64,000 nucleotides of DNA from Jiella marina (lineage in GTDB: Bacteria > Pseudomonadota > Alphaproteobacteria > Rhizobiales > Rhizobiaceae). Below, piece after piece: positions 47,082 to 56,056 of the stretch. Position 1 is the stretch's first letter. Each line of letters begins with the position of its first letter. The notes beneath the pieces are model-generated. The model searched no databases, was not told the origin of the DNA, and worked only from the letters and a program-made list of their open reading frames with translations. The DNA lies in the NCBI RefSeq assembly GCF_024359545.1, contig NZ_JAKQZG010000002.1:186001-250000 (forward strand). Reading direction: 5' to 3'. Both the position numbers and the translations under genes were made by a program.

Positions 47082-47091
47082 GGCCCTGCCC

Positions 47092-49107
47092 GTGAAGCTC
47101 GTTCCGCATGATGGAGGCTTCGACCTCCTGTTCGGCGATCGCCTGATCCTTCGCCATCGCTCCGACTCGCCGTCGCTGTACGTCGGTCGCGGCGAAGAGC
47201 GCATGGCGATGTATCGCGGCAATTTCGACATCGAGGACTATGTCACCGCCCGCGTCCCGCTGAGCGCGGCGACGATCGAGAGCCTCGAAGACGGATGGCG
47301 CGTCGCCTTCGCCACTCAGCCGGACACGACCCCGGCCCTGACGCTGGACGTCAAGGGTGACAAGCGCAGCGGCTCGATTGCATTCACCGCCCATGACGAG
47401 ACCCTCAACCGCTTCTGGCTGCGCGTCGCGTCGGAGGTCGGCGAGCATGTCTGGGGCGGCGGCGAGCAGATGTCCTATCTCGACCTCAAGGGCCGGCGCT
47501 TTCCTCTCTGGACCTCCGAACCGGGGGTCGGGCGCGACAAGACGAGCCCGATCACCTTCGAGGCCGATCGCACGGGACGCGCCGGCGGCGACTATTACAA
47601 CACCAACTATCCGCAGCCGACCTGGCTCTCCTCGCGCCGCTACGCGCTGCATGTGGAAACCAGCGCCTATGCGGTGTTCGACTTCCGGCATGAGGATTTC
47701 CACGAGATCGAGGTGTGGGCACTGCCTCAACGGATCGAGCTTTTCGCCGGCGCGAGTTTCGTCGATCTGGTCAAGGCGCTGTCGGATCGCTTCGGCCGCC
47801 AGCCACGCCTGCCGGACTGGGCGCTGGAAGGCGCGATCATCGGCCTGAAGGACGGCGAAAACTCCTTCGCGCGCCTGGAACGCTATCTGGAAGCGGGCAG
47901 CGTCGTCTCGGGCCTGTGGTGCGAGGACTGGGTGGGCCTGCGCGAAACCTCCTTCGGCCGGCGCCTGTTCTGGGACTGGACGGCCAGCGAGAGCCGCTAT
48001 CCGGACCTGAAGCAGCGCATCGCAAAGTTGCGTGATCGCGGTATCCGCTTTCTCGGCTATGTGAACCCGTATCTCTGCAATGACGGCCCGCTCTTTGCCG
48101 AGGCCGAAAGCCAGGGTTTCCTCGCGACGGACACCGCCGGCGCCACCTATCTCGTCGATTTCGGCGAATTCGATTGCGGCGTGGTGGACTTTACCATCCC
48201 CGAGGCCTCCCGCTGGTTCGAGGACCGGATCATCGGCCGGAACATGATCGATCTCGGCATGACCGGCTGGATGGCAGATTTCGGCGAATATCTGCCGATC
48301 GACCTGTGCCTCAAGGACGGCTCCGACCCCAAGCTCATGCACAATCGCTGGCCGGTGCTCTGGGGCGAGATCAACGCCCGCGCCGTCGAACGGGCCGGGC
48401 AGACCGGCGACACAGTCTATTTCATGCGCGCGGGCTACACTGGCATCCAGGCGGCCTGTCCGCTGATCTGGGCGGGCGACCAGTCGGTCGACTTCTCCCG
48501 GCATGACGGCCTCGTCACCGTCATCGTCGGCGCGCTCTCCTCCGGCCTTCTCGGCAATGCCTATCACCACTCGGATGTCGGCGGCTATACGAGCCTCTTC
48601 GGCAATCGCCGCACGGCCGAACTGATCATGCGCTGGGCCGAGATGGCGGCCTTCACCCCGGTCCTGCGCACCCATGAGGGCAACCGGCCGACGGAAAACC
48701 TGCAGATCGACCAGGACGGCGACGTGCTCACGCATTTCGCCCGGATGACCCGCATCCATGCGGGCCTGAAGCCCTATCTCGCCGCACTCTGCGACGAAGC
48801 GGCAGCGACGGGCCTGCCGCTGCAGCGCCCATTCTTCCTGCATCACGAGGACGACGCCCGGGCCTACACCATCTGGGACGCCTATCTGCTCGGCCCGGAC
48901 CTCCTCGTCGCGCCGGTCTGGCATGAAGGGGCCCAGGAATGGCGCCCTTATCTGCCCGCGGGCGCAGAGTGGATGCATCTGTGGACCGGCGAGCGCCATG
49001 CCGGCGGCAGCGAGCCGACGGTTGCGGCTCCGTTCGGCCACCCGCCGGTCTTCTATCGCGTCGGCTCGGCCTTCACGCCGCTGTTCGAGGGCCTGCGCTC
49101 ACTTTGA
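47092..49107 (+). CDS. GH31 sulfoquinovosidase (YihQ/SmoI type)
   Basis: A 671-residue GH31 enzyme. It follows E. coli YihQ closely in key blocks: Gly-Glu-Gln-Met-Ser-Tyr-Leu-Asp-Leu-Lys-Gly with Pro-Leu-Trp-Thr-Ser-Glu-x-Gly-Val-Gly-Arg (about 124-148), Gly-Gly-Asp-Tyr-Tyr (165-169), Thr-Ser-Phe-Gly-Arg-Arg-Leu-Phe-Trp (286-294), nucleophile Asp396 in Gly-Trp-Met-Ala-Asp-Phe-Gly-Glu-Tyr-Leu-Pro, and acid/base Asp463 in Trp-Ala-Gly-Asp-Gln. Arg291 and Trp294 correspond to the YihQ pair (Arg301/Trp304) that binds the sulfonate. YihQ Gln288 is Glu278 here. It releases sulfoquinovose from sulfoquinovosyl glycerol or plant sulfolipid. The start codon is GTG with GAGG upstream. Confidence 0.92.
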   Translation: MKLVPHDGGFDLLFGDRLILRHRSDSPSLYVGRGEERMAMYRGNFDIEDYVTARVPLSAATIESLEDGWRVAFATQPDTTPALTLDVKGDKRSGSIAFTAHDETLNRFWLRVASEVGEHVWGGGEQMSYLDLKGRRFPLWTSEPGVGRDKTSPITFEADRTGRAGGDYYNTNYPQPTWLSSRRYALHVETSAYAVFDFRHEDFHEIEVWALPQRIELFAGASFVDLVKALSDRFGRQPRLPDWALEGAIIGLKDGENSFARLERYLEAGSVVSGLWCEDWVGLRETSFGRRLFWDWTASESRYPDLKQRIAKLRDRGIRFLGYVNPYLCNDGPLFAEAESQGFLATDTAGATYLVDFGEFDCGVVDFTIPEASRWFEDRIIGRNMIDLGMTGWMADFGEYLPIDLCLKDGSDPKLMHNRWPVLWGEINARAVERAGQTGDTVYFMRAGYTGIQAACPLIWAGDQSVDFSRHDGLVTVIVGALSSGLLGNAYHHSDVGGYTSLFGNRRTAELIMRWAEMAAFTPVLRTHEGNRPTENLQIDQDGDVLTHFARMTRIHAGLKPYLAALCDEAAATGLPLQRPFFLHHEDDARAYTIWDAYLLGPDLLVAPVWHEGAQEWRPYLPAGAEWMHLWTGERHAGGSEPTVAAPFGHPPVFYRVGSAFTPLFEGLRSL

Positions 49108-50583
49108 GACGAGGGCTGTGACTGTCGCGGCCGAGCCGCGAGCATAGAGCGCCGTCAGGGCATTGGTCACCGGAACGGTGAAGGCGGAATTGTCGCGCAG
49201 GTCGCGGCCGAAGACTTCGCTCACCGCCAGATAGCCGGCGGCCACGTCGTCCGGCTGGTGGCCGGCCTCGTCGGCGATCGCCTTCAGGCGCACGGCGAGC
49301 GGGTCCTTGACGTCGATCGTCGCACCCTTTTCGTCGACGCCGGTGACATAGCGCATCCAGGCGGCAACGCCGAGCGCCAGCCGGTCGATGGGCTGGCCCG
49401 CTTCGAGCCGATCGCGGATCGTGCCCAGCAGGCGCTGCGGCAGTTTCTGCGATCCGTCCATGGCAATCTGCCAGGTTCGGTGCTTCAGGGCCGGATTGTG
49501 GAACCGCGCAATCAGCGCGTCGCGATAGGCCGGAAGATCGGCGCCGGCAACGTCCAGCGTCGGGATCACCTCCTCGCTCATCAGCTCCCCGACCAGACGC
49601 TCGAATGCAGGATCGGCCATCGTCTTCGAGACGGTCTCGTATCCGGCGAGATAGCCGAGATAGGCGAGCGTCGAATGGGAGCCGTTGAGCATTCTGAGCT
49701 TCATGCGCTCATAGGGCTCGACATCGGGGACCATCTCCGCGCCGACGCTCGCAAAGTCCGGTCGCCCGGTCGGGAAGCGATCCTCGATCACCCATTGGGT
49801 GAAGGGCTCGGTCACCACCGGCCAGGCGTCCTTGACCCCGAGGGTGGCGCAGATCTCGTCCGTGTCCGCGTCGGTTGTCGCCGGCACGATCCGGTCGACC
49901 ATGGTGCCGGCCACCGCCACGTCCCGTTCGACGAAGCGGGCGAGTTCGCCGTCGATGAGAGCTGCATATTGCGACATGATGCGGTGGACGGTCGGCCCAT
50001 TAGCCGGCAAATTATCGCAGGGCATGACCGTGAACGGCACGATGCCGGCGTCGCGCCGGCGCCGGAGCGCCTCGACGAGAAGGCCCGGCGCCGAGGTCGG
50101 CGCGCGCGGATTCGCCAGATCCGCCTTCACGTCCGGATGCTCGGCATTGAGGTCTCCCGTCGCCGGATCGTGGCAATAGCCCTTCTCCGTCACCGTCAGC
50201 GAGACGATCTTCACGTTGGGATCGCACATCGCCGAAAGCAGCGCCTCCGGGTCTTCCGGCGCGACGAGAATGTCGCGGATCGAGGCGACGATGCGCAGTT
50301 TCGTGCCCTCGCCCGAACGCACCGCCACGGCGTAAAGACCATCCTGCGGCGCCATGGCGTCGCGCATGTCCGGCCGGCGCAGCGAGGCGCCGACAATGCC
50401 CCATTGCGGATCGGTGGCCAGGAGATCGTCGAGATAGACCGCCTGATGCGCGCGATGGAAGGCGCCGACGCCGAGATGGACGATGCCTGTCGCCACCTGG
50501 CGCGGATCATAGCCCGGCCGCGCCACGTCTTCCGGCAGGCGGCCGAGGGTTTCGAAGGACAGGCGGTCGTCTGCGGAATTCAT
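49099..50583 (-). CDS. mannitol dehydrogenase/fructuronate reductase family oxidoreductase
   Basis: A 494-residue long-chain polyol dehydrogenase. N-terminal Ile-Val-His-Leu-Gly-Val-Gly-Ala-Phe-His-Arg-Ala-His-Gln-Ala (about 30-44) is the NAD-binding Gly-x-Gly-x-x-x-Arg-x-His block. Thr-Val-Thr-Glu-Lys-Gly-Tyr, Pro-Cys-Asp-Asn-Leu, Met-Val-Asp-Arg-Ile and Lys-Leu-Arg-Met-Leu-Asn-Gly-Ser-His-Ser (catalytic Lys) follow. It interconverts ketoses and polyols or hexuronate forms (MtlK, UxuB). It converges on the sulfoquinovosidase gene and overlaps its 3' end by 9 bp. It may belong to another sugar route. A weak TTGACG near 50797-50802 is a possible -35 box. Confidence 0.9.
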   Translation of the reverse strand: MNSADDRLSFETLGRLPEDVARPGYDPRQVATGIVHLGVGAFHRAHQAVYLDDLLATDPQWGIVGASLRRPDMRDAMAPQDGLYAVAVRSGEGTKLRIVASIRDILVAPEDPEALLSAMCDPNVKIVSLTVTEKGYCHDPATGDLNAEHPDVKADLANPRAPTSAPGLLVEALRRRRDAGIVPFTVMPCDNLPANGPTVHRIMSQYAALIDGELARFVERDVAVAGTMVDRIVPATTDADTDEICATLGVKDAWPVVTEPFTQWVIEDRFPTGRPDFASVGAEMVPDVEPYERMKLRMLNGSHSTLAYLGYLAGYETVSKTMADPAFERLVGELMSEEVIPTLDVAGADLPAYRDALIARFHNPALKHRTWQIAMDGSQKLPQRLLGTIRDRLEAGQPIDRLALGVAAWMRYVTGVDEKGATIDVKDPLAVRLKAIADEAGHQPDDVAAGYLAVSEVFGRDLRDNSAFTVPVTNALTALYARGSAATVTALVSK

Positions 50584-50863
50584 GGCGTCGTTCTCGAGAC
50601 TGGGGCTGAAGGAGGATGCGGGAAGATAGGTCACCGGCACCGCGGCGGCGAAAATCGAAACCGGGCATCGGGGCGTCGACTGGCGATTCCCCCGAAAAGG
50701 CAAACTCGACAGGCTACCGCCCGAATGACCGCCGAAACCGAACCCAACTCCCGCCGCGACTGAGATGTGCGGGTTGGTATGGTAGTATCCTAGAAGCGTC
50801 AAGGAACCACCTTCCGGCCCCTCACGTCCTCGTCAAGCACGGCCATCGCGGCGGCCCGGATCG

Positions 50864-52282
50864 CTATTCAAAGCCGAAGGGCACGATATCACGGCGCTGG
50901 TGATCGATGATCAGCCGGCGTTTCAGCGGCGGCACGGCGCGCTGGTGGCAGTTCACGCGTTCGCAGATCCGGCAGGAGATGCCGATCGGCTCGAAGGCCT
51001 GATCGCGACCCATGTCGAGATCGTCCGCATAGACGAGATCGCGCGCATGGGTGACCTCGCAGCCGAGCGCCAGCGCATAGGTCTGCACGGGGGCGCGAAA
51101 GCCGCCGGTCGGCTTGGTAACGGTCATGGCCAGGCATAGATAGCGCCGCCCGTCCGGCGTCTCGGCCAATTGCCGAATGATCGCGTTCGGCGTCTCGAAG
51201 GCGCGATGGACGTTCCATAACGGACAAGCCGAGCCGAAACGGGCAAATTGCAGCTTAGTCGCGCTGTGGCGCTTGGTGATGTTGCCGGCCCTGTCCACCC
51301 GCGCGAAGAAGAACGGAATGCCCTGCCGCCCCGGCCGCTGCAGGGTCGACAGCCGGTGCATCACCTGTTCGGCGCTGGTCCCGAAGCGCTCCGCCAGAAG
51401 ATCGAGGTCGTGGCGTAGCTCCTGCGCGGCCGCGAGAAACGCGCCGTAGGGCAAGAGAACCGCGCCGGCAAAGTAATTAGCCAGACCGATGCGACAGACC
51501 GCACCGGCATCGCGCGAGCGGAAGTCGGCCTTCGCAATCACCGCGTCGATCGTCTCGCCATAGGCGACAAGGGCGATCTGGTGGGCGATCTGAAAGGCAT
51601 TGGTGGACGGCCCCGAGCGGGCGTTGAGCGAGAGGAGGCGTGCTTTCGGATCGAAATGCCGCAGCGCGCCGGGCAGGGACGGAACGTCGTCGATCACAAC
51701 ACGGATGCCGTGGGCCTTTTCGAGATGGACGGCGAGAACGCGCAGCTTGTCCTCTCTGCCGCCGCCGAGTTCACCCGCAAGGGCTTCGGCCGCCCGGTCG
51801 AGCGGATCGATGTAGTTGTCGATGTAGTGGAAGAAGTCGCGCACCTCTTCATAGGGGGTCGGCTCGGCCTCGGCGCCCCGTCGCTCGATTGTATCGCCGA
51901 GTTCGGCAAGCCGCTCGCCGGAGCGGCGCAGCGCCTGATGCATCGACAGGAAGGCGTGGGCGACCGCCGGGGCGTTCTGGACGAGAAGCCGCACATCCTG
52001 CATCGGCGGCTGCTGGCCACTGAAGGCCGGATCGGCAAAGGCTTCCGCCAGATCGGCGAGCAGGCGGTCATCGTCGCTGCCGGAGAATTCGCGGATCTCC
52101 ACGGCAAATTTTTCGGCCAGCGCCAGAAGGACGGGCGCCGTGACGTGACGCTGGTTGTTCTCGAGCTGGTTCAGATAGCTGGTGGAAATGCCGATCTCAC
52201 CAGCGAACACGGCCTGAGTCAGGCTGCGCTCCTGGCGGATGGCGCGAATTTTCCGCCCGGCGAAGATTTTGGAAGTGCGCAT
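50864..52282 (-). CDS. pccR: short-chain fatty acyl-CoA regulator (PccR/ScfR family)
   Basis: A 472-residue regulator. An N-terminal XRE helix-turn-helix (about 8-62: Ile-Arg-Gln-Glu-Arg-Ser-Leu-Thr-Gln-Ala-x-Phe-Ala...Ser-Tyr-Leu-Asn-Gln-Leu-Glu-Asn-Asn-Gln-Arg) is followed by an ImmA/IrrE-like region in which the zinc-protease His-Glu-x-x-His has degenerated (Gln-Ile-Ala-His-Gln-Ile-Ala). The C-terminal DUF2083 region has the cysteine cluster Cys-Arg-Ile-Cys-Glu-Arg-Val-Asn-Cys-His. This matches PccR of Rhodobacter, which controls propionyl-CoA carboxylase. It is divergent from pccB. ATG 52282 gives the usual N-terminus; no ribosome-binding site precedes it, and a dyad operator abuts the codon. 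Confidence 0.9.
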   Translation of the reverse strand: MRTSKIFAGRKIRAIRQERSLTQAVFAGEIGISTSYLNQLENNQRHVTAPVLLALAEKFAVEIREFSGSDDDRLLADLAEAFADPAFSGQQPPMQDVRLLVQNAPAVAHAFLSMHQALRRSGERLAELGDTIERRGAEAEPTPYEEVRDFFHYIDNYIDPLDRAAEALAGELGGGREDKLRVLAVHLEKAHGIRVVIDDVPSLPGALRHFDPKARLLSLNARSGPSTNAFQIAHQIALVAYGETIDAVIAKADFRSRDAGAVCRIGLANYFAGAVLLPYGAFLAAAQELRHDLDLLAERFGTSAEQVMHRLSTLQRPGRQGIPFFFARVDRAGNITKRHSATKLQFARFGSACPLWNVHRAFETPNAIIRQLAETPDGRRYLCLAMTVTKPTGGFRAPVQTYALALGCEVTHARDLVYADDLDMGRDQAFEPIGISCRICERVNCHQRAVPPLKRRLIIDHQRRDIVPFGFE

Positions 52283-52300
52283 ATTTGCAAATTCGCAAAT
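52283..52300. promoter_or_regulatory. PccR operator candidate
   Basis: ATTTGC and GCAAAT form a perfect 6-bp inverted repeat six bases apart, with AAATTC between. It directly touches the regulator's ATG on one side and lies in the pccR-pccB intergenic region. The TTTGC/GCAAA half-sites agree with what I recall for PccR-type sites. Confidence 0.7.
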
Positions 52301-52375
52301 GACAGTTTGATAATTTCCTAAATTCACAAGGTCGCTAATTCAACCCTGTCTCGTCCCGGGCAAACCCGCTATCGG

Positions 52376-52403
52376 CTGAAAATCAGGCTGGCAGCGCTAG
52401 TAT
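52376..52403 (+). promoter_or_regulatory. weak candidate promoter of pccB
   Basis: CTGAAA (52376-52381), 16-bp spacer, TAGTAT (52398-52403), 37 bp before the pccB start. Both boxes match consensus only partly. Confidence 0.3.
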
Positions 52404-52440
52404 TGCGTGCAGTCATGGTGAGTGGGAGTGAAAGGGCCTG

Positions 52441-53973
52441 ATGCAGGAGATTCTCCAACAGCTCGAAGAAAAGCGCGCCGAGGCGCGGCTCGGCGGCGGA
52501 CAAAGACGCATCGACGCCCAGCACGCCAAGGGCAAGCTGACGGCCTATGAGCGCCTCGACGTGCTCCTCGACGAGGGCTCCTTCGAGGAATACGACACGT
52601 TCAAGACCCATCGCTGCACCGATTTCGGCATGGCGGAGCAGCAATATCCCGGCGACGGCGTCGTCACAGGCTGGGGCACGATCAACGGCCGGCCGGTCTA
52701 CGTCTTCTCCCAGGACTTCACCGTCTTCGGCGGCTCGCTGTCGGAAACCCACGCGGAGAAGATCTGCAAGATCATGGATCTCGCCGTCCAGAACGGCGTG
52801 CCCGTCATCGGGCTCAACGATTCCGGCGGCGCGCGCATCCAGGAGGGCGTCGCGTCCCTCGGCGGCTATGCCGAGGTCTTCTGGCGCAACGTCCAGGCCT
52901 CGGGCGTGGTGCCGCAGATCTCGGTGATCATGGGCCCCTGCGCCGGCGGCGCGGTCTATTCCCCGGCGATGACCGACTTCATCTTCATGGTGCGCGACAC
53001 GAGCTACATGTTCGTCACCGGGCCGGACGTGGTGAAGACCGTGACCAACGAGGTCGTCACCGCCGAGGAGCTGGGTGGCGCGACGACCCATACGAAGAAA
53101 TCCTCCGTTGCGGACGCCGCCTTCGACAACGATGTCGAGACGTTGCTGGAAGTGCGGCGAATGTTCGATTTCCTGCCGCTGTCGGCCCGAGAAGCGCCGC
53201 CCGCCATCCCGACCCCCGATCCCGGCGAACGGCTCGAGCTCTCCCTCGACACGATCATCCCCGCCAATCCGAACATTCCCTATGACATGCGCGAGGTGGT
53301 GACGAAGACCGCCGACGAGGGCAATTTCTTCGAGATCCAGAAGGATCATGCCGGCAACATCCTCACCGGCTTCATCCGGCTCAACGGTTCGACGGTGGGC
53401 GTCGTCGCCAATCAGCCGATGGTGCTCGCCGGCGTCCTCGACATCGATTCGGCCCGCAAGGCCGGCCGCTTCGTAAGGTTCTGCGACGCCTTCAACGTTC
53501 CGGTGCTGACCTTCGTCGACGTGCCGGGCTTCCTGCCGGGTGTGTCTCAGGAACTCGGCGGTATCATCAAGCACGGCGCCAAGCTGCTCTTCGCCTATGC
53601 CCAGGCGACGGTGCCGAAGGTCACCGTCATCACCCGCAAGGCCTATGGCGGCGCCTATGACGTGATGGCCTCCAAGCACATCCGTGCCGACGTCAATTAT
53701 GCCTGGCCGACCGCCCAGATCGCGGTGATGGGGGCGAAGGGCGCCACCGAGATCCTCTATCGCTCCGAACTCGGCGATCCCGACAAGATCGCCGCGCGTA
53801 CGAAGGAATACGAAGACCGCTTCGCCAATCCCTTCGTCGCCGCCCAGCGCGGCTTCATCGACGAGGTGATCATGCCGCACTCGACCCGCCGCCGGGTGAT
53901 CCGGGCGTTCGAGATGCTGAAGACGAAACAGGTCCCCGAGCCGAAGAGGAAACACGACAACATCCCGCTGTGA
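52441..53973 (+). CDS. pccB: propionyl-CoA carboxylase beta (carboxyltransferase) subunit
   Basis: A 510-residue acyl-CoA carboxyltransferase of the PccB type: Gly-Lys-Leu-Thr-Ala-x-Glu-Arg-Leu, [10 protein letters not shown], [11 protein letters not shown], [12 protein letters not shown], and Arg-Lys-Ala-Tyr-Gly-Gly-Ala-Tyr-Asp. It carboxylates propionyl-CoA to methylmalonyl-CoA with PccA. The promoter faces PccR. Unusually, pccA is separated from it by four genes (2.5 kb). Confidence 0.96.
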   Translation: MQEILQQLEEKRAEARLGGGQRRIDAQHAKGKLTAYERLDVLLDEGSFEEYDTFKTHRCTDFGMAEQQYPGDGVVTGWGTINGRPVYVFSQDFTVFGGSLSETHAEKICKIMDLAVQNGVPVIGLNDSGGARIQEGVASLGGYAEVFWRNVQASGVVPQISVIMGPCAGGAVYSPAMTDFIFMVRDTSYMFVTGPDVVKTVTNEVVTAEELGGATTHTKKSSVADAAFDNDVETLLEVRRMFDFLPLSAREAPPAIPTPDPGERLELSLDTIIPANPNIPYDMREVVTKTADEGNFFEIQKDHAGNILTGFIRLNGSTVGVVANQPMVLAGVLDIDSARKAGRFVRFCDAFNVPVLTFVDVPGFLPGVSQELGGIIKHGAKLLFAYAQATVPKVTVITRKAYGGAYDVMASKHIRADVNYAWPTAQIAVMGAKGATEILYRSELGDPDKIAARTKEYEDRFANPFVAAQRGFIDEVIMPHSTRRRVIRAFEMLKTKQVPEPKRKHDNIPL

Positions 53974-54100
53974 GGCGAAAGGCGGGGCATCGTTTTGCGG
54001 ACGGACCGTCACCGCTCGCCGTCCGCGCCCGCCTCGATATGTTCTCGCATGCGATGCGTCGCATCGCCTCGGATTTTGAATAAAGACAGGTCGAACCCTC

Positions 54101-55021
54101 ATGGCCGACGAAAACAAGTTTCCGCCCGAAAAGAACCTTCCGGCAGGCTATGTGCCGGCCAAGGTCTGGAGCCCGAACGCCGAATCCGGCGGTGCTTTCG
54201 CCTCGATCAACAAGCCGACGGCCGGCGCGCAATATGAGAAGGAGCTGCCGGTCGGCGAGCATCCGCTGCAGCTTTATTCCCTGGGCACGCCCAACGGCGT
54301 CAAGGTGACGATCATGCTCGAGGAGCTGCTCGCCGCCGGCCACTCTGAAGCCGAGTATGACGCGTGGCTGATCCGCATCAACAAGGGCGACCAGTTCGGC
54401 TCGGGCTTCGTGTCGGTCAACCCGAACTCGAAGATCCCGGCGATGATGGATCACAAGCCGAAGGACGGCGGCGCGCCTTTGCGCCTGTTCGAATCCGGCT
54501 CGATCCTCCTCTACCTCGCCGAGAAGTTCGGCGCCTTCCTGCCGGGCGACATTCGCGGCCGCACGGAGACCCTGAACTGGCTGTTCTGGCAGATGGGCGC
54601 CGGCCCGTTCCTCGGCGGCGGCTTCGGCCATTTCTACGCCTATGCGCCGATGAAGATCGAATATGCCATCGACCGCTTCGCCATGGAGGTGAAGCGCCAG
54701 CTCGACCTTCTCGACAAGCAGCTGAAGGACAACGAGTATATCGCCGGCAGCGAATATTCGATCGCGGACATGGCGATCTGGCCCTGGTACGGGCGTCTCG
54801 CGGCCCATGGGGCCTATGATGACGCCGGCACGTTCCTCGCGGTGGACGAATACGAGAACGTCCAGCGCTGGCGAAAGCAGATCGGCGAGCGCCAGGGCGC
54901 GAAGCGCGGTTCGATGGTCAATTCCGTGACCGGCGATCCCTCCACCCAGCTCCACGAGCGCCACGACGCCTCGGACTTCGACACGAAGACCCAGGACAAG
55001 ATCGGGGATGGCGCCGCCTGA
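54101..55021 (+). CDS. yghU: glutathione-dependent disulfide-bond oxidoreductase YghU
   Basis: A 306-residue Nu-class glutathione transferase. YghU features: an N-terminal extension with Pro-Thr-Ala-Gly-Ala-x-Tyr-Glu-Lys-Glu-Leu-Pro-Val-Gly, the GSH domain Gly-Thr-Pro-Asn-Gly-Val-Lys-Val-Thr-Ile-Met-Leu-Glu-Glu (the Thr-Pro-Asn region coordinating glutathione), Asn-Pro-Asn-Ser-Lys-Ile-Pro-Ala, Glu-Ser-Gly-Ser-Ile-Leu-Leu-Tyr-Leu-Ala, and the all-helical C-terminal domain. It reduces disulfides and peroxides with two glutathiones. The stop codon shares a base with the next start (TGATG). Confidence 0.93.
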   Translation: MADENKFPPEKNLPAGYVPAKVWSPNAESGGAFASINKPTAGAQYEKELPVGEHPLQLYSLGTPNGVKVTIMLEELLAAGHSEAEYDAWLIRINKGDQFGSGFVSVNPNSKIPAMMDHKPKDGGAPLRLFESGSILLYLAEKFGAFLPGDIRGRTETLNWLFWQMGAGPFLGGGFGHFYAYAPMKIEYAIDRFAMEVKRQLDLLDKQLKDNEYIAGSEYSIADMAIWPWYGRLAAHGAYDDAGTFLAVDEYENVQRWRKQIGERQGAKRGSMVNSVTGDPSTQLHERHDASDFDTKTQDKIGDGAA

Positions 55022-55587
55022 TGATCAAACGTCTGATCGAGCACTGGGTCTATGGTGGCTTTCTGGCGGGACTCCTGTTCCTCGCCCTGACGCCGGTCTT
55101 CGCCTGGCAGTGGACGGCGGCCATGACGCTCGTCTTCCTGCAATTGCCGGTCTACATGATCCATCAGTTCGAGGAACATGACGATGGCCGCTTCGCGGCG
55201 GCCATCAACGCCCTGCTCGGTCGGGGCCGGATCGTGCTCGACGACACGGCGGTGTTCGTCATCAACGTTCCCGGCGTCTGGGGCGTCAACGCCATCTCCA
55301 TCTGGCTCGCCTTCGCCGCCGGGATCGGCTGGGGTCTCATCGGCGTCTATCTCACCCTCGTCAACGCGCTGGCGCATATCGGCCAGGCGATCCGGCTGAG
55401 GGCCTACAATCCGGGACTCGTCACGGCGGTCCTTCTCTTCCTGCCGGTCGGGCTCCTTGCGGCCTTTACCGTGGGCGCAGAGCCCACCGTCACCACGACA
55501 CACCATGTCGTCGGCCTTCTGGTCGCGGTGGCGATCCACGCTGCAATCATCGTCTACGTCTTCTCGCGCCGGAGGTCCGCAAGCTGA
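55021..55587 (+). CDS. HXXEE domain membrane protein
   Basis: A 188-residue protein of about six helices with the family motif His48-Gln-Phe-Glu-Glu-His (Met-Ile-His-Gln-Phe-Glu-Glu) at the end of helix 2, a second conserved His in Ala-His-Ile-Gly-Gln-Ala, and a third in Thr-His-His-Val-Val. The His/Glu cluster in the membrane suggests a di-metal hydrolase or hydroxylase-like centre, but the function is unknown. It is coupled to yghU and to the next gene by one-base TGATG overlaps, so all three are made together. Confidence 0.88.
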   Translation: MIKRLIEHWVYGGFLAGLLFLALTPVFAWQWTAAMTLVFLQLPVYMIHQFEEHDDGRFAAAINALLGRGRIVLDDTAVFVINVPGVWGVNAISIWLAFAAGIGWGLIGVYLTLVNALAHIGQAIRLRAYNPGLVTAVLLFLPVGLLAAFTVGAEPTVTTTHHVVGLLVAVAIHAAIIVYVFSRRRSAS

Positions 55588-55964
55588 TGGCGAAACTCCC
55601 CGACATGACCAAGCACCGCGGCATTCCTTCGGGACTGCCGGGAACCGGTTTCCAGTTCACAATTCGCAGAGCCAATCCGAAAGGCGCGACGAAGATCATC
55701 GAGCGCAAGCGCTACAATGATCGCACCCCGACCGAGAAGCTCGCCGACGCCGCCTTCCTCCATGCGCTCTGGCACCAGTTCGGCCCCGAGCCCTTCGAAC
55801 GCGGCAATCTCGACGCCGGCCGCATCTCCTGGCTGTTCAATCGCGAGATCGTGCCGGCGGAAAAGCCGTTCGACCCGGCCTCCTACGAGGCGCTGCTGAT
55901 GATCGACGAGGATGCGGGAAGGAAAAGCTATCCGGAGGCGTTCGAGGAGGTGCTGGAGGTGTGA
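55587..55964 (+). CDS. conserved hypothetical protein, 125 residues
   Basis: A soluble protein I do not recognise. It begins Met-Ala-Lys-Leu-Pro-Asp-Met-Thr-Lys-His-Arg-Gly-Ile-Pro-Ser-Gly-Leu-Pro-Gly-Thr-Gly, with a basic middle (Glu-Arg-Lys-Arg-Tyr-Asn-Asp) and an acidic end (Glu-Ala-Phe-Glu-Glu-Val-Leu-Glu-Val). No signal peptide, helix of membrane type or catalytic motif is seen. It is coupled to the HXXEE gene and ends 7 bp before the palindromic element that precedes the DUF559 gene. Confidence 0.75.
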   Translation: MAKLPDMTKHRGIPSGLPGTGFQFTIRRANPKGATKIIERKRYNDRTPTEKLADAAFLHALWHQFGPEPFERGNLDAGRISWLFNREIVPAEKPFDPASYEALLMIDEDAGRKSYPEAFEEVLEV

Positions 55965-55971
55965 GCTGCCA

Positions 55972-56049
55972 TTTCTCCCCCTGGGAGGGGGAGAAAGCAA
56001 AAGCTTGGGCTTGGCCCCGCCAAGTCCTTAGCTTTTGCAAGAGAGGGGG
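55972..56049 (+). repeat. left palindromic element of the DUF559 cassette
   Basis: Outer hairpin with perfect 10-bp arms TTTCTCCCCC / GGGGGAGAAA (55972-55996), then a long imperfect stem with GCAAAAGCT...CTTGGC arms (55997-56038), ending in GCAAGAGAGGGGG (56037-56049). That 13-mer recurs inverted at 56394-56406. Confidence 0.8.
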
Positions 56050-56056
56050 ACATGGG

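Noticed and set aside
53974-54100. Terminator after pccB
   Set aside because: No stable stem followed by a T-run was found, so read-through into yghU is possible.
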